DNA from: Microcaldota archaeon
GTDB lineage: Archaea > Micrarchaeota > Micrarchaeia > Anstonellales > Bilamarchaeaceae
Direction of reading: 5' to 3'
Assembly: GCA_013331535.1 (NCBI GenBank)
Contig: DUGF01000060.1
Coordinates: 1-7,450 of the forward strand
DNA length: 7,450 nucleotides
Shown: positions 5,396 through 7,450 of the stretch, in pieces
Layout of the letters: each line of letters starts with the position of its first letter
Position numbering within the stretch: position 1 is the stretch's first letter
Program-made: the position numbers and the translations under genes
The notes under the pieces: generated by a model
The model's input: the letters and a program-made list of their open reading frames with translations, nothing else
Databases searched by the model: none
Told to the model about the DNA's origin: nothing

Positions 5396-6805
5396 CTACC
5401 TGGATTGAAGTGCGTCGAGCGCTTTCAAGGCAGACCTTCTCGTAGATATTAAAGCGTTGTAACTATCGCTTCCTTCGATAGCGTGTTCCAACCCAAGCTT
5501 AGCACTTTCTTTTGACAGAGTGAGAAGGTTGAACACCGTTCTGTAATCCCCGCTGGTTTTAGCTTCTTCTGCGGCAAATCTGGCTAATTCTAAATAAGCA
5601 TAACTTTGTTTTACAAACATCTCCGCATCAAAGGGAACGAGTTTTTCCCATTCCCCACAGACGGTTATGGATCGTTTGAGATTTGTTTTTACCAATGTGT
5701 TATTATATAAAAATGTTAATTCCTTATAGATGTCTATTGATCCCACTCCTGTACTAATTGCAGTTTCCAGTACTTCAATTGCTTTTGCAGTTTGCCCTGT
5801 TTGCCTTAATGCAGAAGCTTTATGAGCATATAAGACTCCGCTTTTTGGATTTAGTGAAATAGACCTGTCAAATTCAGCTATTGCTTCAACATATCTGCCC
5901 TGAAAGCTGAGATTTTGGCCCAAGTCCGTTAGATACTGTGCTGAAGGAGAGTATTGCAACATTTTTCTCAAGTATCTCTCTGCTTTTTGAAAGCTTTTGT
6001 CTTTAGTGCTCTGATCATATAGCGAATCAAATCCCTCAATCATCAGTTTTTTATCTTCTTCGGCCTTGCCAAGTAAATACGCAGTCTCAAACGCCTCGGC
6101 TGCCTTTAACGAATTTCCTTTTATCTGATAGTATGCGCCAAGGTCGTGATAATGAAGCGATGCGATTTCCTTGTCCCCTGCCAATTCCACGGGTTCCTTT
6201 GCCCTGTCAACACCAACAACTACATACGAGCCGTCCAAAACTTTTTGTCCACGGTAAATCTCATCCAGGGTTTCCGGTTTCTTGTCTTTGATATGGATCC
6301 CATTAAATCCAAATGCAGGGTCGAATAAAATCGTACTTTCGTTCATGGTTATGGCCACCGCATGCCCCATTGTCATTTGCGTTACTCCACCACTGAATTT
6401 TACAGTAATGTCAAAATCAAGAACGCTTATATCTTTCATATCCACTCCGTAGGCTTTAGCTGCCGCAACGATTGCCAGCACCATTTCATCGCAGTCTGCC
6501 TTGAGCGGCTTCCCATTAAAGAAATTCTCGGGGGGATTTGGCAGATGCTTGGTGGAGAGTTCATACGTAGTTCCAAGCGTTCCTCCTATCCGAACCGTTT
6601 CATACGCAGCGTGGAGGATATCGGTTGTTTTTTTCTGACGTGTTTCTGGTAAATCAATGGAAGTTATCGGATGAATGTCTTTTGGCATGGAAGGGCGTAT
6701 ACTTTCCAGAGGAACTGTAAGTATACGTTCCGGTTGGACCAGTTTTCTTTCTTTTTGTTGCTGTACCGTTTGCCCGGATGCACTATCTGCCTGTTGGTAC
6801 GGCAT
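5396..6805 (-). CDS. Transglutaminase-like domain protein with TPR repeats
   Basis: A 469-residue protein. Residues 1-50 are Gln/Pro-rich and look disordered, with no signal peptide. Residues 60-200 resemble a transglutaminase-like (papain-fold) domain with a plausible triad: C105 in KADCDEMVLAIVAAAKAYGV, H148 in MTMGHAVAI, and D162 in ILFDPAFGF. Residues 215-370 contain TPR-like helical pairs, clearest at 290-318 (YLTDLGQNLSFQGRYVEAIA then EFDRSISLNP) and 323-352 (VLYAHKASALRQTGQTAKAI then EVLETAI). More helices run to the C-terminus. In this superfamily the triad supports proteolysis, deamidation or amide transfer; the substrate here is unknown, and the TPR part would bind a partner protein. 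It starts 3 bases after the GMP synthase subunit gene. Confidence 0.8.
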   Translation of the reverse strand: MPYQQADSASGQTVQQQKERKLVQPERILTVPLESIRPSMPKDIHPITSIDLPETRQKKTTDILHAAYETVRIGGTLGTTYELSTKHLPNPPENFFNGKPLKADCDEMVLAIVAAAKAYGVDMKDISVLDFDITVKFSGGVTQMTMGHAVAITMNESTILFDPAFGFNGIHIKDKKPETLDEIYRGQKVLDGSYVVVGVDRAKEPVELAGDKEIASLHYHDLGAYYQIKGNSLKAAEAFETAYLLGKAEEDKKLMIEGFDSLYDQSTKDKSFQKAERYLRKMLQYSPSAQYLTDLGQNLSFQGRYVEAIAEFDRSISLNPKSGVLYAHKASALRQTGQTAKAIEVLETAISTGVGSIDIYKELTFLYNNTLVKTNLKRSITVCGEWEKLVPFDAEMFVKQSYAYLELARFAAEEAKTSGDYRTVFNLLTLSKESAKLGLEHAIEGSDSYNALISTRRSALKALDALQSR

Positions 6806-6808
6806 CTT

Positions 6809-7405
6809 CTACACCCTCAAAAAATTCTCCAATATTCTTTCGCCATTTTCCGTATGCCAAACCTCAGGATGGAACTGCACACCAAATATTTTTTTCGTTT
6901 TATGCTGCATCGCCTCGTGCGCGCATGTTGCTGAATGCGCAAGCGAAACAAATCCGTCCGGCATTTTCTTCACTTCATCAAAATGCGAAACCCATGCGTT
7001 TATCTCGTGCGGCACTCCTTTAAACAAAACGTCTGGTTCATCAATCGCTATTTTCGCAATCCCGTATTCCGCGCTTTTTCCCTTTTCCACCTTTCCGCCA
7101 AGTGCGTGCGCAATAAGCTGGTGACCAAAACAAATTCCAAGAAGCGGAATATCCAGTTTCCCATCAAAAACAGCGTGCGTCAATTCCTCCGCAATTCCGT
7201 TATTCCCGCTATAAACCGAACTCGGCCCACCGCTTAAAATCACGCTTTCGATTCCTTTTGTGTTGTCTTTTTTCCGCACGTTTTCAATGTCTGCCAGCGT
7301 AGCGGTCTTATTATTCAGTACTTCAGCGTAAAAATCAAGATCCCGGCAATTCCTTTTTATCAGATGCGTGTACTGCGAGCCATTGTCTATTATAATAACT
7401 GTCAT
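6809..7405 (-). CDS. guaAA: GMP synthase glutaminase subunit (archaeal split type)
   Basis: A 198-residue class I glutamine amidotransferase. It hydrolyses glutamine and passes ammonia to the separate ATP-pyrophosphatase subunit of GMP synthase, which converts XMP to GMP. The start MTVIIIDNGSQYTHLIKRNC is the typical GuaA opening. SVILSGGPSSVYS (54-66) is the conserved glycine-rich region. GICFGHQLIAHALGG (90-104) holds the nucleophile C92, and FGVQFHPEV (174-182) holds H179 and E181, completing the triad. SAEYGI and SHFDEV are also family features. The protein ends after the glutaminase domain, unlike fused bacterial GuaA. An in-frame ATG at 7435 exists, but 7405 has GGTGG five bases upstream and gives the family's usual N-terminus. 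The partner subunit is not in the window. Confidence 0.95.
   Translation of the reverse strand: MTVIIIDNGSQYTHLIKRNCRDLDFYAEVLNNKTATLADIENVRKKDNTKGIESVILSGGPSSVYSGNNGIAEELTHAVFDGKLDIPLLGICFGHQLIAHALGGKVEKGKSAEYGIAKIAIDEPDVLFKGVPHEINAWVSHFDEVKKMPDGFVSLAHSATCAHEAMQHKTKKIFGVQFHPEVWHTENGERILENFLRV
6811..6818 (-). promoter_or_regulatory. Shine-Dalgarno for the transglutaminase-TPR gene
   Basis: GAGGGTGT on the minus strand overlaps the last codons and stop codon of the GMP synthase subunit gene and lies five bases before the ATG at 6805. It is close to the archaeal GGAGGTGA consensus. With only 3 bases between stop and start, coupled translation is likely. Confidence 0.65.
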
Positions 7406-7410
7406 TTTAT

Positions 7411-7415
7411 CCACC
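7411..7415 (-). promoter_or_regulatory. Shine-Dalgarno deciding the GuaA subunit start
   Basis: GGTGG on the minus strand lies five bases (ATAAA) before the ATG at 7405. It favours that start over ATGs at 7417 and 7435. No convincing TATA box is visible in the 45 bases before the right edge. Confidence 0.55.
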
Positions 7416-7450
7416 ATCCATCTTTTTGCAAGCATATTGTATTAGTTCAT

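Noticed and set aside
6671..7237. Plus-strand open frames of 81-149 codons opposite the GMP synthase subunit
   Set aside because: The minus-strand GuaA match, with its full catalytic triad, is decisive, and the plus-strand products look like random antisense translations rich in Ser, Phe and Cys.
7406..7435. Extended N-terminus of the GMP synthase subunit from the ATG at 7435
   Set aside because: The family begins at the MTVIIIDNGSQY segment, and GGTGG five bases before 7405 supports that start.
1..7450. CRISPR array, insertion sequence or transposase
   Set aside because: I saw no regularly spaced identical repeats, no transposase-like protein and no terminal inverted repeats around a gene.

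Overview
The window looks archaeal. GMP synthase appears as a stand-alone glutaminase subunit, the split form typical of archaea. Three genes have archaeal TATA boxes, about 26-30 bases upstream of the start codon at two of them (starts at 4721 and 5082) and about 36 bases upstream at the third (start at 1504). The two genes with the closest boxes have no Shine-Dalgarno, as expected for leaderless mRNAs. The coding style and the Cys-rich paralogues recall small-genome (DPANN-like) archaea, but that placement is inference; no rRNA or other marker is present to fix it.

Layout. Positions 1-4721 hold seven minus-strand genes packed head to tail. In transcription order they are: a winged-helix protein (4721-3744), a nucleotidyltransferase overlapping it (3751-3116), two paralogous Cys-rich proteins of unknown function (3070-2321 and 2307-1540), a MntA-like minimal nucleotidyltransferase (1504-1211), its HepT-like HEPN partner (1214-864), and a third Cys-rich paralogue (846 to beyond the left edge). 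Two toxin-antitoxin-like nucleotidyltransferase modules are therefore interleaved with three members of one uncharacterised family. A TATA box overlapping the stop codon of the second paralogue suggests that MntA-HepT-paralogue 3 can also be transcribed separately.

Positions 4722-5081 are a 360-base divergent intergenic region. It carries the promoters of the genes on both sides and, between them, a comparatively GC-rich stretch (about 4791-4975) with two tandem, imperfectly repeated units. Each unit is closed by a perfect 8-9 bp inverted repeat. It codes for nothing recognisable and may be a structured RNA or a small repeated element.

Positions 5082-5390 encode a small plus-strand protein with an N-terminal hydrophobic signal-like segment. 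It converges on a minus-strand pair: the GMP synthase glutaminase subunit (7405-6809) and, three bases downstream, a 469-residue protein with a transglutaminase-like Cys-His-Asp domain and TPR repeats (6805-5396). The close spacing and an SD located inside the end of the first gene suggest translational coupling.

The strongest candidates for something new are the nucleotidyltransferase/HEPN/Cys-rich cluster and the tandem structured element at its promoter end.
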